DNA of 64,000 bases from Fistulifera solaris (GCA_030295235.1 AP026162.1:1302001-1366000); one strand, 5' to 3'; counted from the stretch's first letter, positions 32,852 through 43,610 are shown. A program made the numbers and translations. Notes: generated from the sequence alone by a model not told the origin.

Positions 32852-34116
32852 ATGACAAGATCGGCATTCCGTCTAGCACAGCTCAACCCTCTCCCTTCCG
32901 AACACGCCAAGCTGGGCGTGGCAGCGGGACGTGGAGCCATTACAGTTGAAAGACTGAAAAAAGATACAATTATTGACAGTGATAGTGAAGATGAAGAGGT
33001 TGCTGTCACTTGCTTCAGAGGATTACGTGTGGAGGACGAATTCGACAGCAGTGACGACGACGATGAAAGTTCGAACGCTACAGACGATGAACTAGATGGA
33101 CCTTTTTCAGCTGGGTAAGTAATATGCACCAATGCTACGAGCTCATTGATGTAAATACCGCGTCTCACTTGTCGCACAGTCGAGAAGGTGTTGTTCGTTT
33201 TGTCTCCAGGCGTGTTGCCGTTGGTGATTCAGAGCTTGTGAAACCCACACCATCCGCAGCGAAAGCAGAGACTTTCAGCTTTATGAAAGATGCTGGGGAG
33301 TGCTGCTTCAACCCGCCATTGTCATCTTTCTCGCTTCACGCAACCGGTGGCAGCAACGACGAAGAAGAAATCGAAGAAGTGGACGTGGAGAGGAGAGACG
33401 ACGAATCTCAGCAGTCTTCATCGTCTTCGGAAGCATGCGATGAATATGACTTGGCTTCTAGGATTGTTTCTGAGTGCACGGATGGCAGTGCTTCAGACAC
33501 GATTGGGTTCGACTACTTCGCGTTAGGAGATAGTGACAATGATGATGAACTTTCCGAAATTCTTGAGAATTTAGCTCAAAGTTCAGCTTCTGGTGTACAA
33601 GACGAAATGGAGACTTCAGAACGTTTTATTGGTGTTATGGGAGATAGCGACGACTTGGTGTCTACTCCCAAGGCAAAGCGAGTGCTCTCTTACAATACAC
33701 TCTCGGAATTGAGTGAAGAAGGAAAGCTGAAAATAGGTCCAAACAAACGACCCAGGTTGATGGGTCAGCCATCTTCATTATTGGCGGCTCTTGCGTTAAA
33801 CACTGCTGCGATGTACGACAAATCAGCGATCTCCGCGGACGAAGAGGACAAAATCTGTTCGACGATGAAAGATGAATTGCTTGACTGTGGCGATTCGAAC
33901 CTTGCGGTAAAGAAACCCATTCCACTTCTCACACCTCCCAGTTCGCCTTTCACGATGACGATTGATGGCGATGTTCCGACAGCTGTCTGTGAATGGCCTT
34001 CCAACCTTGTTGTTGACAGTGCGATGACGGTAGCGTGTGAGCTGAGCCCTCTGAGCTTGGCGTCTTTGGAAGACTTGGAGCTCCGCGACACCGATTTTAA
34101 TTGTTTAGCGTGTTAA
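32852..34116 (+). CDS. Acidic Ser-rich hypothetical protein
   Basis: Two exons, 32852-33114 and 33180-34116, joined by a 65-nt intron (GTAAGT to CACAG). The junction rebuilds a Gly codon and keeps one frame, giving about 399 residues. The protein is rich in Ser, Asp and Glu (DSDSEDEE, SSDDDDESS, SSSSSEACDEYD), with a short basic stretch GPNKRPRLMG that could be a nuclear import signal. A Pro-directed site-like block (PLLTPPSSPF) is near the C-terminus. This composition suggests a disordered nuclear or regulatory protein that is heavily phosphorylated (inference). ATG 32852 is the first ATG in frame. No domain is recognised. Confidence 0.75.
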
Positions 34117-34528
34117 ATAGCTACGGAGTATAAGATAGTCATGGTATAAGTATGTTCACGAAAATGTTCTTTCGTTAGCTAGCTGGCTAGCTAGGAGTCT
34201 CTGCGTCATTAATGCATGATGCTCATAGCTCATAGAGCTGTTCGAGACGCGCTGAGTCACTATGGACGTCACCAAAAAACGTCATCAGGCTACATTTACT
34301 TGTAAAGTAGAATGATTGCAACAAAACGAATTTCGGTGCAGGCCATGGAATTCTTCCGCGTTGTCCATCGATCACCATTGAAAGCCCACGAGAAAGGAAA
34401 CCAAGCATTGTGAACGGCTGTTTCTAGAATAGTCGACCGGAACGTATAGCTCGCAATCTTTGTTCATCATCCGCTTCTTATTGATTGTCGCACTATTCCA
34501 ATTTAAAAGTTCGCTCGTGTCTGCTGTG
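34117..34528. other. Intergenic spacer
   Basis: No gene seen. TACGGAGTA lies at 34122-34130, directly after the upstream stop codon, and a GCTAGCTGGCTAGCTAG palindromic stretch lies near 34176-34192. Confidence 0.5.
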
Positions 34529-35226
34529 ATGATTTGGCCATTGCATTCCAATCGACGATGGAAATATGCGTCTTATGTGACGCTCATTTTAGTGACAACA
34601 ATATTGAGTTCGTCAAACGCATTTGTGCCGTCGTCGGCAACACGACTAAATGCTGTTAGGATATGGCCGCTCGCCATGTCGTCTCATGAAGAAGATCTAC
34701 GAGAACAAACCAATCCTTCCGAGCTGAATGAATCACCTTTTCGGTCATTTTTGCACGAAATTGGCTGGAGAAATAAAAAGAGGCCGCCCGTTCAAGTTGA
34801 TGACACTTATCTCCTTTTCTACGACATCTTTCTGATCCTTAATCTCTGTGCGTCGATTTCCTTTTGGGTCGTACATCGTATGGATTTCAATTACATTGGT
34901 TCAGCCTTCAGCGAGGGATGTTTGATGAGTATTTTGTGGATAGGATCAGGTCTTTACACAGGCGCATTTCTATATTCGGCAGTGGATGGCCACTACAATC
35001 CGGGAGATGAACGTGGGGGCCGCAAGCCGCAGGCTTGTTGGGGTTTCAGACTTTTCTTAATGCCGTCAACTTACGACTCGTCTTTGCGCTCGTCTCGGCG
35101 CTTCTGCAACACAGGCCTGTCGGATCTGGATTAGGTGAAGATTTACTGCCACTTGAAATTGGCTTTGGTTTGGTTTTAATGGGATGTTGGCGACTTTTTC
35201 ATTCATCCTTTGTTCCCCGTTTGTAA
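34529..35226 (+). CDS. Plastid-targeted membrane protein, unknown family (one-base break)
   Basis: About 232 residues. The N-terminus has a hydrophobic signal segment (YVTLILVTTILSSSNAF) ending in an AF site followed by VPSSATRLNAV, the diatom bipartite plastid-import pattern (ASAF-like motif). Four hydrophobic helices follow (YLLFYDIFLILNLCASISFW, a Gly-rich LMSILWIGSGLYTGAFL, and two after residue 180). The frame breaks at the G5 run 35015-35019: one additional G would join DERGG to the frame reading AGLLGFQTFLNAVNLRLVFA. ATG 34529 is chosen because the upstream opening at 34460 is a TTG. Likely a thylakoid or envelope protein; its function is unknown. Confidence 0.75.
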
Positions 35227-35311
35227 CATGTACGGTATTGAAAGTTCGTTGCGCTGAGTTGTTAGAAAAATAAAGTAATTATTAATTTATGATTTTTCGA
35301 TACACGGATTA

Positions 35312-35848
35312 TTAATCACACAGCTGAACACCATCATCATTTCTTTTCTGCACAGCATACAGGTCGAACTTCGTAAATTTCTTGCCGGTAACCCAGATGT
35401 AAAATGTCCCATCTCCTCTGTTCTCGGTATTGAAATCACAAACCGCGTTTTCAGGGCCTCCTGTTATCTTTTGTTTCCTGCATTGTGTATCGGTGTTGAT
35501 ATTATCTCCATTAAGAAAAGGTTTTCGTCGTTTGTCCATATTGACCTCCAGAATGGCATTGCCGCCATTGGGGTCTACATATTCGTACCACTGGATGCCT
35601 ATTACGGCACAGCTCACATCACCAGTAAATTTTGCCTTGTACGCAAGCGTTTGGCCGGGACGAACGCTCCCGCGTGCTCCTAAATCCGTCAGTTTATCGG
35701 AGGAAAATGTACCCAAATCCATCATTCGGAGTCCCCCACTCAAAAACTCTTCACGGCCGTCGTCGAAGCGAGAGAAGAGGGACCCAAACTCCTCCTGGGC
35801 TTTTGTTGCAATAATTAAAAGAAAAGATACTAGCAAAACCGTATTCAT
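35312..35848 (-). CDS. Secreted protein, tandem paralogue A
   Basis: A 178-residue protein starts at ATG 35848 with a clear signal peptide (MNTVLLVSFLLIIATKAQ). An ORF extending upstream to 35989 would bury the signal and is rejected. The mature part shows RFDDGREEFLSGGLRMMDLG, RPGQTLAYKAKFTGDVS, a Cys at SCAVIG, CRKQKITGG, CDFNTENRGDGTFYIWVTG and FDLYAVQ. The gene at 36409-36960 has the same pattern. The spacing of Cys and the many beta-like segments suggest a small extracellular beta-sandwich, but no family is recognised. Confidence 0.75.
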   Translation of the reverse strand: MNTVLLVSFLLIIATKAQEEFGSLFSRFDDGREEFLSGGLRMMDLGTFSSDKLTDLGARGSVRPGQTLAYKAKFTGDVSCAVIGIQWYEYVDPNGGNAILEVNMDKRRKPFLNGDNINTDTQCRKQKITGGPENAVCDFNTENRGDGTFYIWVTGKKFTKFDLYAVQKRNDDGVQLCD

Positions 35849-36408
35849 TATGAATTGTTCAAGGGGCCAGGCATGTGCGATGTGAGAGAAAGAAATACCG
35901 CTTGTACGGGTAGTTTTGCGTCCACTTTTTTCGTCGGCCGCGCATCGGCCTTCGGTCACTGCGGTCATTGGACAAGCCGATAAGGACAAAAAACAGTAGT
36001 GAAGGTCATTATTTTTTAGTTGGGGAAAAAGCAGTATAGATCGATAAGTAGAGTAGTCGTTGTCTTTATCGTACGTATTTGTCCGATGTATGTGGATCGA
36101 GGTTTTGATTTTTGTGATGGATGATGGATTTGTTGCTTGTTGGAATGAAAGAAAATAAACCTTTCTTCAACAAATCACCTTTAGCAGGTCACGTTTAATG
36201 CTTAGATATGAAACGGAAAGAGTGATGTGCATTGGCAAAGGTTGAACGAAATTTGTGGCGAACTGTTGGCCACGGCTTGAACTTTAGAGCCCGCTGATTT
36301 CTACCTAGTTAACTTTTAAATACAATAACACAACTCTCGCTGGCATGCGTCTCTCTTCAGAAAAAAATTATAAAAGAATATGCTATGAAGGGAATGAAGA
36401 TCTAGATC
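35849..36408. other. Spacer between the two secreted paralogues
   Basis: 560 bp with no gene, holding the promoter of the downstream paralogue and the 3' end of the upstream one. Confidence 0.45.
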
Positions 36409-36960
36409 TCATACTGGATCGGGAGCTTTATTCGAAACTTGTGAAACGTACATGTTGTACGTCGTAAATCTCTTTCCTGTGACCCAAATGAAAGCAGTCC
36501 CATCTCCTCTGGGGCTGGTATTGAAAGAACAAAAAATCGTGCCTGTAAATGCTGATCCTTCAATCTTTTCGGCCCGGCACTTTGAATCCGTATTGATGCT
36601 TCCCCGGAGACGAGGGTTGAATCGACTTTCCAGATTGACTTCCAAAAATGCATTTGCGCCAAACTTGTCTTCTTGATACACCACGCCTACTATCAATTCA
36701 CTGACATCTTTTGTAAATTTGACCTTATAGCCTTTTGTTTCTCCTGGTCGGATTTTGGCTTCTTGAAAAAACACTTCTTTGTCGTACGTAACGACGCCCA
36801 AATCAGCAAATCGGAAGGTAAGTAGGCCGCCGAGAAATCCGTTCAATAGTCCTTTACGGCCATCGTCGAAATAAGTAACAGCTGATTCAATCTCTTCTTG
36901 AGCCCACCATACTGCTGCCACGAACAGTAGCAGAACAAAAACGAAATTTGATCTGATCAT
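36409..36960 (-). CDS. Secreted protein, tandem paralogue B
   Basis: A 183-residue protein with a signal peptide (FVFVLLLFVAAVWWAQ). It shares with paralogue A the blocks YFDDGRKGLLNG, RPGETKGYKVKFTKDVS, NAFLEVNLE, NTDSKCRAEKI, CSFNTSPRGDGTAFIWVTG and KRFTTYNMY. One extra Cys pair position differs. Both genes lie head to tail on the minus strand, so they arose by tandem duplication. They diverge strongly outside the shared blocks. The role is unknown; secretion to the cell surface or vacuole is inferred. Confidence 0.75.
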   Translation of the reverse strand: MIRSNFVFVLLLFVAAVWWAQEEIESAVTYFDDGRKGLLNGFLGGLLTFRFADLGVVTYDKEVFFQEAKIRPGETKGYKVKFTKDVSELIVGVVYQEDKFGANAFLEVNLESRFNPRLRGSINTDSKCRAEKIEGSAFTGTIFCSFNTSPRGDGTAFIWVTGKRFTTYNMYVSQVSNKAPDPV

Positions 36961-37238
36961 TGTTAATTGTTGCGAGTCGACGAAAATATTCCGATTTGTG
37001 GTGAGAGGTGAAGCAGGAACGAATGCTGTGGAGCGGTCATTTTAATTGGTCATTTTCACGCCCCGCCCAACGAAAATTACTCCGTTCGAATAACAGTGTA
37101 TTGCGTGTGTATCACTGAGGAGTGTACCTTCAGAAATGGTTCCTTAACCTTTGCGTATCAAGCATTTACTCTAGTTCGTTGAAAAAAAATGAACGAGGGC
37201 GACGACGATGGAGACCATCCACTTCGTCATCTTTCAAC

Positions 37239-38906
37239 ATGACACACACTCGTCATGGCTTTGACGTAATGCTTAAGTCTGTTAAATCGTACTCTGCACC
37301 AGTCGATTGGCGCGAAAAGCGTGAACGACAGAAAGAAATCAACAAGATTCGTAACCGCCTTCATTCCATCGAATACGATGTGGAGCACTTCTTAAAACCT
37401 TGTTTGAAATATGTCAAAGCGAAATCTCCTGTGATGAAATCTTGGCCGCTATTGGCGAATCAACGATGTGGGGCGTGGTACACCGGCTCTTTGACGAAGA
37501 GTAGCTGCTATTTTAAAAGCGTCGATGGCCACGTCGGAACGTGGAATTTTAGCCTGAAACGCCTCAATCTCGAAGTTTTTCGATCGGCACGAAAAGCAGG
37601 TGACTGCTGGATTGTCGATGCGTCTCGCTCTAAGGAAATGCCGGACAGCTTCTCGAGAACGATCCCCATATGGTCTGCTGTTCTGAACCGGATTATTCTA
37701 AAATATCGACAAGCTGCAGGTTACCAAGAAATCAGTGATTGGGATCGATCGCTGTATACTCCAAAGATGATATCACACGAGGAGCGCAACGCAATCATCG
37801 CTTTGCTAGATGATCGAGTAGAAGAACTGTTCACCAGCGGCGTTATATTGCAGCCGCACGAACTGATGCAATTGCACAAACCCTTGCGACCCGTCTATAT
37901 TACTGAGGAAACATTTAACAATCGCGACGAGATGCAACATCTCGATGAACTTGCCAACAACTACTGCCTTATTGTTTGTGTCACTAGTGGATTTCGGTCG
38001 CACCTTCCAAAAGACGTAGCATTTACGTACTCATCGGGTGCTGGCGATGATGATGAGTCGTGGTCGAGAGGATTGACACCCGACATCTTCTGGAAGAAGA
38101 AGAGCGCTATTTTGAAACTTTCAACCAACGATCAAGTTGAAGCACTTGTTGATCACCTTGTGCTTGTAGCCAAGGATGAAGATACTAGTGACGGATGCAG
38201 TTTCCATGCGATTGGCGAGAGCGGAATTTGTATTGGCACTCGAAGAGCTGGGAAACCTCCCGAGTGTTGGAAATGCTTTGATGCTATTCTAAACGTTTCC
38301 ATGCTTGAGTATGAGGAAATGGATTCGGAAACTCCGTTACCCGAGTCGCGTTATTATTTACAACTACCGGTTGAAGAAGGAAAACGCGATAAAACGGAAC
38401 TCGAGCGCTGGCTGGCAGTGGGAATCACATTCATTTGCTTTCACCTTGTTCAGGGTCGAAGAGTCCTTGTACATTGCGCACAAGGACGCGATCGGTCAGT
38501 GGCTGTCGTATTGGCAACTCTGGTGCTGTTTTGTAGCGGTGATTTGACTACGCTGAGATCGAAGCTAGAGAGATATGGTGTCTTAGAGTTCGTGTCTAGG
38601 TGGTCGCAGCAAAGAAACTTGAGCAATACAGATGGTCTCTTTTACAAAGAGTCTGGTCTGACAAAAACTTGCGTCGACTCCCTGATGGGACGCGCGGGTC
38701 GAGACAAGCTTCTAGACTGGTGCAAAGAATCGTTTGGCCCATCTACATCACTTGCAACAAAATCGACGATCCGTATCGCGTTGCAGATGATCCAGGCGCA
38801 TCGGCCGATGGCATCACCAAGTCGCAACACGTTGCAAAAACTAAATAGATTTTTCATGAGTGACCGGACGATGTATGACTCTAGTGCTAAACTTTTTCCA
38901 GAATAA
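37239..38906 (+). CDS. RIT1: Initiator tRNA 2'-O-ribosyl phosphate transferase (Rit1)
   Basis: The protein has 555 residues from the ATG at 37239; the frame extends upstream only to a GTG. The Rit1 N-terminal region is plain: WPLLANQRCGAWYTG followed by YFKSVDGHVGTWNFS. The C-terminal dual-specificity-phosphatase-like domain has VLVHCAQGRDRSVAV at about residue 412. In yeast, Rit1 adds a phosphoribosyl group to A64 of the initiator methionine tRNA and so keeps it out of elongation. There is one exon with no frame break. Confidence 0.93.
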   Translation: MTHTRHGFDVMLKSVKSYSAPVDWREKRERQKEINKIRNRLHSIEYDVEHFLKPCLKYVKAKSPVMKSWPLLANQRCGAWYTGSLTKSSCYFKSVDGHVGTWNFSLKRLNLEVFRSARKAGDCWIVDASRSKEMPDSFSRTIPIWSAVLNRIILKYRQAAGYQEISDWDRSLYTPKMISHEERNAIIALLDDRVEELFTSGVILQPHELMQLHKPLRPVYITEETFNNRDEMQHLDELANNYCLIVCVTSGFRSHLPKDVAFTYSSGAGDDDESWSRGLTPDIFWKKKSAILKLSTNDQVEALVDHLVLVAKDEDTSDGCSFHAIGESGICIGTRRAGKPPECWKCFDAILNVSMLEYEEMDSETPLPESRYYLQLPVEEGKRDKTELERWLAVGITFICFHLVQGRRVLVHCAQGRDRSVAVVLATLVLFCSGDLTTLRSKLERYGVLEFVSRWSQQRNLSNTDGLFYKESGLTKTCVDSLMGRAGRDKLLDWCKESFGPSTSLATKSTIRIALQMIQAHRPMASPSRNTLQKLNRFFMSDRTMYDSSAKLFPE

Positions 38907-39018
38907 ACACAAAACAATATGCTATGTTTAATGTAGCAGAACTAGTTCGACTTAAGCCTACGCGCGAATACATGCAGTCGTATTGACACGGCGGGAATCG
39001 ATCAAGAGTAAAGGGTGT

Positions 39019-39733
39019 TTAGTTGGCGCCAAGGATATCCATGATTGGAACAGATCCGGGAAGGGCCTTCATGGAGAAGAGGGAAGCCATGGCGATCATG
39101 GCAGCTCGTCCGTTCCTGAGAAAGAAAAGGTATATTTGAGAATCAAGATCCAAATAAGCTCGAAAGTGCCCAGTTTTTCTTCAAAACTACTTACTTCATC
39201 TCAACATCCTTGTAGCGAGCCATCTTTTCTGGCGACATCTTGTTCTTGAGGCCCAAATAGTCAAAGTTGAGGTTACCCTGATCGGCCTTGGTCGACTTTC
39301 CTCGGAAGTTATCGCCAGTGTGTCCGACGCTCTCTCCTTCGGCGATGGAGATGAAAGCCAAAATCATTCCGAACCAGATGGGTTGTTCCGTGGCGAAAAC
39401 TCCGAGGGCTTTCGTCCAGTCGCTCTCTTCCGGAAATCCAGGAAAGTGTAATCCGAGTCCCAAGCCGTCCGTGCTGGTGGCCCAAACACCCGTCCACGCC
39501 AGCATAGCTTGACGTCCGTGCTTGATTTCAGCGGCTTCCAAGAACTGTTTTTCAGGGAACATGTTGGGGAAAGTATCGAAAGCCTTTCCGGAACCCAACT
39601 CGTACAAACCCATAGGGTCCCAGATTTCAGCTTTCGCCTGAAGGGCAGAAGACTTTGCCACCGACGAAGCCGGGGCAAAGGCGGCGGCACTGGCGACCAG
39701 AGAGGAAATCACAGCAAGCGAGAATTTCGACAT
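39019..39733 (-). CDS. Fucoxanthin chlorophyll a/c (light-harvesting) protein
   Basis: Exons 39195-39733 and 39019-39115, separated by a 79-nt intron (GTAAGT to CTCAG, phase 2), encode 211 residues. The N-terminus is a diatom plastid leader (LAVISSLVASAAAFAPASS). The chlorophyll-binding helices show AAEIKHGRQAMLAWTG (helix 1) and DVEMKNGRAAMIAMAS (helix 3), which is split by the intron, with ExxxxR pairs intact. It is an antenna protein of the thylakoid membrane. The helix-1 start (EIWDPMGLYELGSG) and the long inter-helix region differ from the classical Lhcf pattern, so it may belong to an Lhcr-like or minor group; the subfamily is left open. Confidence 0.93.
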
Positions 39734-40819
39734 GGTTATAGTCAAGGAAGAATCAATAAGCAATGCTTGATAGTAGTGTCTTTCGAATGCAGAAGCAACA
39801 CAGCCAATCCTTTTCTCGTTGCGCAACACGGAAATTAAACGTGACGTTGGAAGATCGCAAGGATCGCCTTCAACTTTCATTGATGGGAACCGGTGGGACC
39901 CTTGTTATTTAGAGGCAGTGACATTCGGCTTGTGGATATTTAACCCGAACTCTCATCAACTGGTGGAACATTATTTGAGCATTATTTGCGACGCTATAGC
40001 TATTCGCTTTGCGTACCTTAATGACTAATGATTAGACGAATGACGGATCATCGCATTTCAAATGTAAACATTCATAGGGATGAGCATTCAAGGCTTCCAG
40101 ACGATGGCTAAATCGGGATCAAAGCGAGCTGGAACGTCGTCGCTGAAGTTTCAGTCGAACTAGCAAGGCGGCCAGGGGGTTGATGTAGTTAAATGAAGCC
40201 AGGAAACTATGAACTTCGAGCTCTCTAGCTAGACACTAAACACTAAACACAGATGATTAGATACGTGACCTCGCACCCTCGACCCTCGCATGTGTCCCGA
40301 ATTTGTCTTTATTGTTTTCAAAACTAAGATAAGAACGGTTACCTCTTTTGTTACGAATAGTCAGTCATTAAACTTTAACGCTAACAATATGGACATTCTG
40401 ACAACGGGCAACCCTACGACCACAGACTAGCGGGACTTTCATTCTTCGCATTTTCGATAAAGAATACGACGGTTTTATGATAGAAAACTCGTGAATCGTG
40501 CTGCTCGTGATTTTACTCGTAGCATGCTTGCCGTGAAACACACCTTAGCCGTGGTCCGCGGTCTCCTCGATTCTGCTTTCGCTCTTTGGGTCTCTAGAGG
40601 TTCATCGGCCTGTTCACCGTGTTTCTCACTTCTCCTTTATCGACTCATTGTTCCTCGACGTTCATCATTGTGGTTGTCACTGATCGTCTTGCCGTCAGTA
40701 CAGAACTCAATAGAAGCGACTAGATTCGACATAGGAGATGAAAGATGTATTGCTGTATTGCTACGGTCGCTTTAAAACGAATTTCAATGTGGGAGTCAAA
40801 ATTTGAAGTATGGGACGAG

Positions 40820-41125
40820 GCTTCTGGCTTCTGGCTTCTGTGATAATCTAATCTTGAAAGTGAACTATGTGTTCTGTTTTTCTACCTCTAGACTCTCACT
40901 CTAGACTCTAGCTTCTAGCTTCTCTGGCTAGAGTCAAGAGACTCCTCTCTAGAGAGCTGGAAGCCGAGGGCTAAAGCTTTCGGCTTCTATAGAGCTTGTG
41001 CTCTGCGACCGCATTCTGCATTCTGCATCCTGACTCCTGACTCCTGCCTACTCCGTAACTCCTAACTAACTAACTGCTGCTGACTGCTGACTGCTGACTG
41101 CTGACTGCAGACTGCAGACTGCATC
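40820..41125. repeat. Cryptically simple DNA of drifting short words
   Basis: Successive runs of GGCTTCT, then TCTAGACTC/TCTAGCT, then CTCTAGAG, then GCATTCT, then GACTCCT, then CTAACTAA, then CTGCTGACTG and finally ACTGCAG. Each word changes gradually into the next, as expected from replication slippage. Confidence 0.75.
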
Positions 41126-41472
41126 TGGAGAATGGAGATGATTGGAGCTCGTCAGTCATCAGCTCGTCGCTCTGGATGTGGGCTTGATTGGGCCAGTCCC
41201 TAACGTAGTAAACGAAATTCCCATAAATCCAGCTGGAAAAGTACTATGGTTTTGCAAGTTCGTAATAGCATCATTGATTCTTGGTTCTTGGTCCTTTGTA
41301 CATTGGCCCTTGATCTTGGAACTTGATCTCAAAGGCCCAGACATTATACAGCATAAAGAGTCAGGATTCATTACTTATGTACTTAAATATAATGACCAGT
41401 GAAAAGTGACTGGGCGGTATAAGTAACCAGTAAAAAACTGCTCCGTGTACCCTACTTCGTACTCGTAATTTT

Positions 41473-41528
41473 GTTCATCGTTCATCGTTCATCGTTCATC
41501 GTCCATCGCCCATCGCAAGTCGCAAGCT
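41473..41528. repeat. Heptamer repeat (GTTCATC)n
   Basis: Four perfect GTTCATC units at 41473-41500, then GTCCATC, GCCCATC and GCAAGTC variants. It ends 22 bp before the start codon at 41550. Confidence 0.9.
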
Positions 41529-41549
41529 TTTGTCTCTCAAAGATTCAAG

Positions 41550-43610
41550 ATGAACAACTCCTCGTCTATGTCAATGGCATCAAAAGCTCTCTATTCTCCT
41601 GACATGACGACCATGGAATCGCAGTCTGTGTCTTCGGGCCGAAAGCTGATCGACTATACGAAGAACAGGGCTAGGTTTGTTGGGGAGAGAAGAAGAAAAA
41701 GGAGTTCGATGTGCTCCGATTTTCAGACGACAATCGACAGAGCGGTTACAAGAGCAAGTGAAGAAGATCAAGAAGCAACTTCGATTTCTACAGCAGGCTC
41801 TACAGACCTCATTGTGTTTTACGTACCACGTCAATACAGACGGCGAATAGATGAGGACCTCAAATCTCTAGCTGACGAAGATGAAGAGGATTGTGACTCG
41901 CATGCAGACGAGTTGGAAGGAGATGTTGTGTCGCAAGTGTCCGAGTCAGAAACTCCCTCTGAAGGCGCTCACTTTGGGTATTTACCTGGTGCAATTAGAC
42001 ACGTTGCTGATCCATTAAATTCTCCTCGTCCTACACGGGCCGCTTCGAAGAAAATTGTCGAAGAGGATGATGAGAGCATTCGAAGCCTTGATAGCATGAC
42101 TGATAAGGATCAGTCTTCCGTTTGTCACAGCAGCTTTAGCGAGTGCTCCACCCATGCGACAAGCGCGCCAAGTCAAGATAGTTCAGTCAGGAGCTTCAGT
42201 TGCAGAAGTGTTCGAAGTTATGAGAGCTTGCAGCTGGGGCTGCTGAGTCACGAACTTCTGAAACAGAGAGGCGTAGTTAGAGACAACAGTCAGAGTAGCA
42301 TACTTTCGAGCTCCTTTCATAATCAAGAGGAGAAAAGTGTGAGAAGTGCGTGCAGCCGCAGTGCTACAGGTCGAAGTTTGGATAGTATCGCGTCAAGTCT
42401 TCTGAGAACCCCGAACAGTCATAATCGGGGGAAAACCCACGTAAACCGGACATTGAGTGGAGGTTATCATATCAGATCGAATCATGTTCACACGCCGTCA
42501 AGCGTTAAGAAATCAAAGTATCTGCTCGCATTTACGTCAAGTGATAGCGATCGAGAAGCGTCACAGAGATCAGCGCGGTCCACTGGCGGTAGCAAGTCGG
42601 GACGAAGAGAAGAAAGAACCATCTCCCTCAAGGATTTCTTCAGGAAAGAAGAAGTCAGACGCATCAACCCAGACATTTCCAAGCAGACGATGAAAGGCTT
42701 TACTCAAAAGCTTAGTCCACAGAAGAAGACGTTTTCTAGTGAAATGACGCCTCGCAGAACACGTGTCAATTCGGATGCGAGTGCGCCAGAGACCCCTGTA
42801 ACTGCCAGCATGACCAGTCAGACAATGTCCACTCCAAGTACTAGAGGCGGATTGTTGCGCACTTTCAGTTTTAGTGACAAAGGCAACACGATCATTGCAG
42901 AGTTGAACCAGACTTTGAAGCAAGGGTTATTGAGCGACCTCGAAGACGATGATGATTGCATAGATGATGCCAGTGTTGCGAATTCTGAAGCACTGGCATC
43001 ACTTATGGATGGTTTGCGGTCAACGTCTATGTCAAGCAGGTCGTTAGATGTATCCAGTGCACATAGCGTTAGTGACTTGTCGAGCCGTTTGGGTGCTGCT
43101 TCAATGGCACATAGCGCGAACGAAAAGCCTTTGCTCTACAGATCTCATTCGGATTCGGACTTTGATTCAGATTCGTTTGAAAGCGATATTGATAGCATGG
43201 AGCAGATAATGAAGGCTCTCAAGAGTAGGTCTGGGGAGGTTTTACAAGCGCCAACAGAAAGTCTACTTCAGACGACAAAGACGACAACGAGTGTCGAAAA
43301 GAAATCGACATTTGAAGATGAAACAAACCTTTTCGAGCAAAGTCGCCGTAGCGTCGGAAATCAAGAAGCGACACTTGTGGACGCGATGTTGGAGCGCCAG
43401 GTGGGTGCTGGTTACATAAGTGGAAAAGAATCGTTCAGGCTCCAAGATGGCCCCAACCCCCTTCAACCTCGTGAAACGAAAAAGTTGTCGATCAATAAGT
43501 CTACCCCTCCACACGCTGGTTTCCTTATCCAGCCATATGCATCGCCGTTGAGAAGGCTACCAAGAATCACTCTGCCCTTCGCTCCAATCGATTGCCGTTT
43601 AATTTCATAA
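41550..43610 (+). CDS. Ser-rich hypothetical protein, 686 residues
   Basis: A single long frame starts at ATG 41550. The protein is disordered in character: Ser- and Arg-rich with acidic patches (ADEDEEDCDSHADELEGD, DLEDDDDCIDD) and many SR/RS and SP/TP sites (SSDSDREASQRSARS, TPRRTRVNSDASAPETP). A short non-repetitive block, IVFYVPRQYRRRID, is near residue 90. No membrane segment, signal peptide or domain is recognised. The many Ser sites suggest regulation by phosphorylation and perhaps a cytoskeletal or cell-cycle role (speculative). Coding is judged from length and codon-like composition. Confidence 0.75.
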   Translation: MNNSSSMSMASKALYSPDMTTMESQSVSSGRKLIDYTKNRARFVGERRRKRSSMCSDFQTTIDRAVTRASEEDQEATSISTAGSTDLIVFYVPRQYRRRIDEDLKSLADEDEEDCDSHADELEGDVVSQVSESETPSEGAHFGYLPGAIRHVADPLNSPRPTRAASKKIVEEDDESIRSLDSMTDKDQSSVCHSSFSECSTHATSAPSQDSSVRSFSCRSVRSYESLQLGLLSHELLKQRGVVRDNSQSSILSSSFHNQEEKSVRSACSRSATGRSLDSIASSLLRTPNSHNRGKTHVNRTLSGGYHIRSNHVHTPSSVKKSKYLLAFTSSDSDREASQRSARSTGGSKSGRREERTISLKDFFRKEEVRRINPDISKQTMKGFTQKLSPQKKTFSSEMTPRRTRVNSDASAPETPVTASMTSQTMSTPSTRGGLLRTFSFSDKGNTIIAELNQTLKQGLLSDLEDDDDCIDDASVANSEALASLMDGLRSTSMSSRSLDVSSAHSVSDLSSRLGAASMAHSANEKPLLYRSHSDSDFDSDSFESDIDSMEQIMKALKSRSGEVLQAPTESLLQTTKTTTSVEKKSTFEDETNLFEQSRRSVGNQEATLVDAMLERQVGAGYISGKESFRLQDGPNPLQPRETKKLSINKSTPPHAGFLIQPYASPLRRLPRITLPFAPIDCRLIS

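Larger units (their letters stand above)
39734..41549. other. Low-complexity intergenic region
   Basis: A 1.8-kb spacer without a supported gene. The first part is ordinary promoter-like DNA. From about 40820 to 41125 it is made of imperfect short words (TTCTGGC, TCTAGAC, CTGACTC, CTGCTGA), and TACTCCGTA is at 41049-41057. A heptamer repeat ends it at 41473-41528. Confidence 0.6.

Noticed and set aside
40491-40775. 94-codon ORF in low-complexity spacer
   Set aside because: Starts with GTG, no coding composition, no motif.
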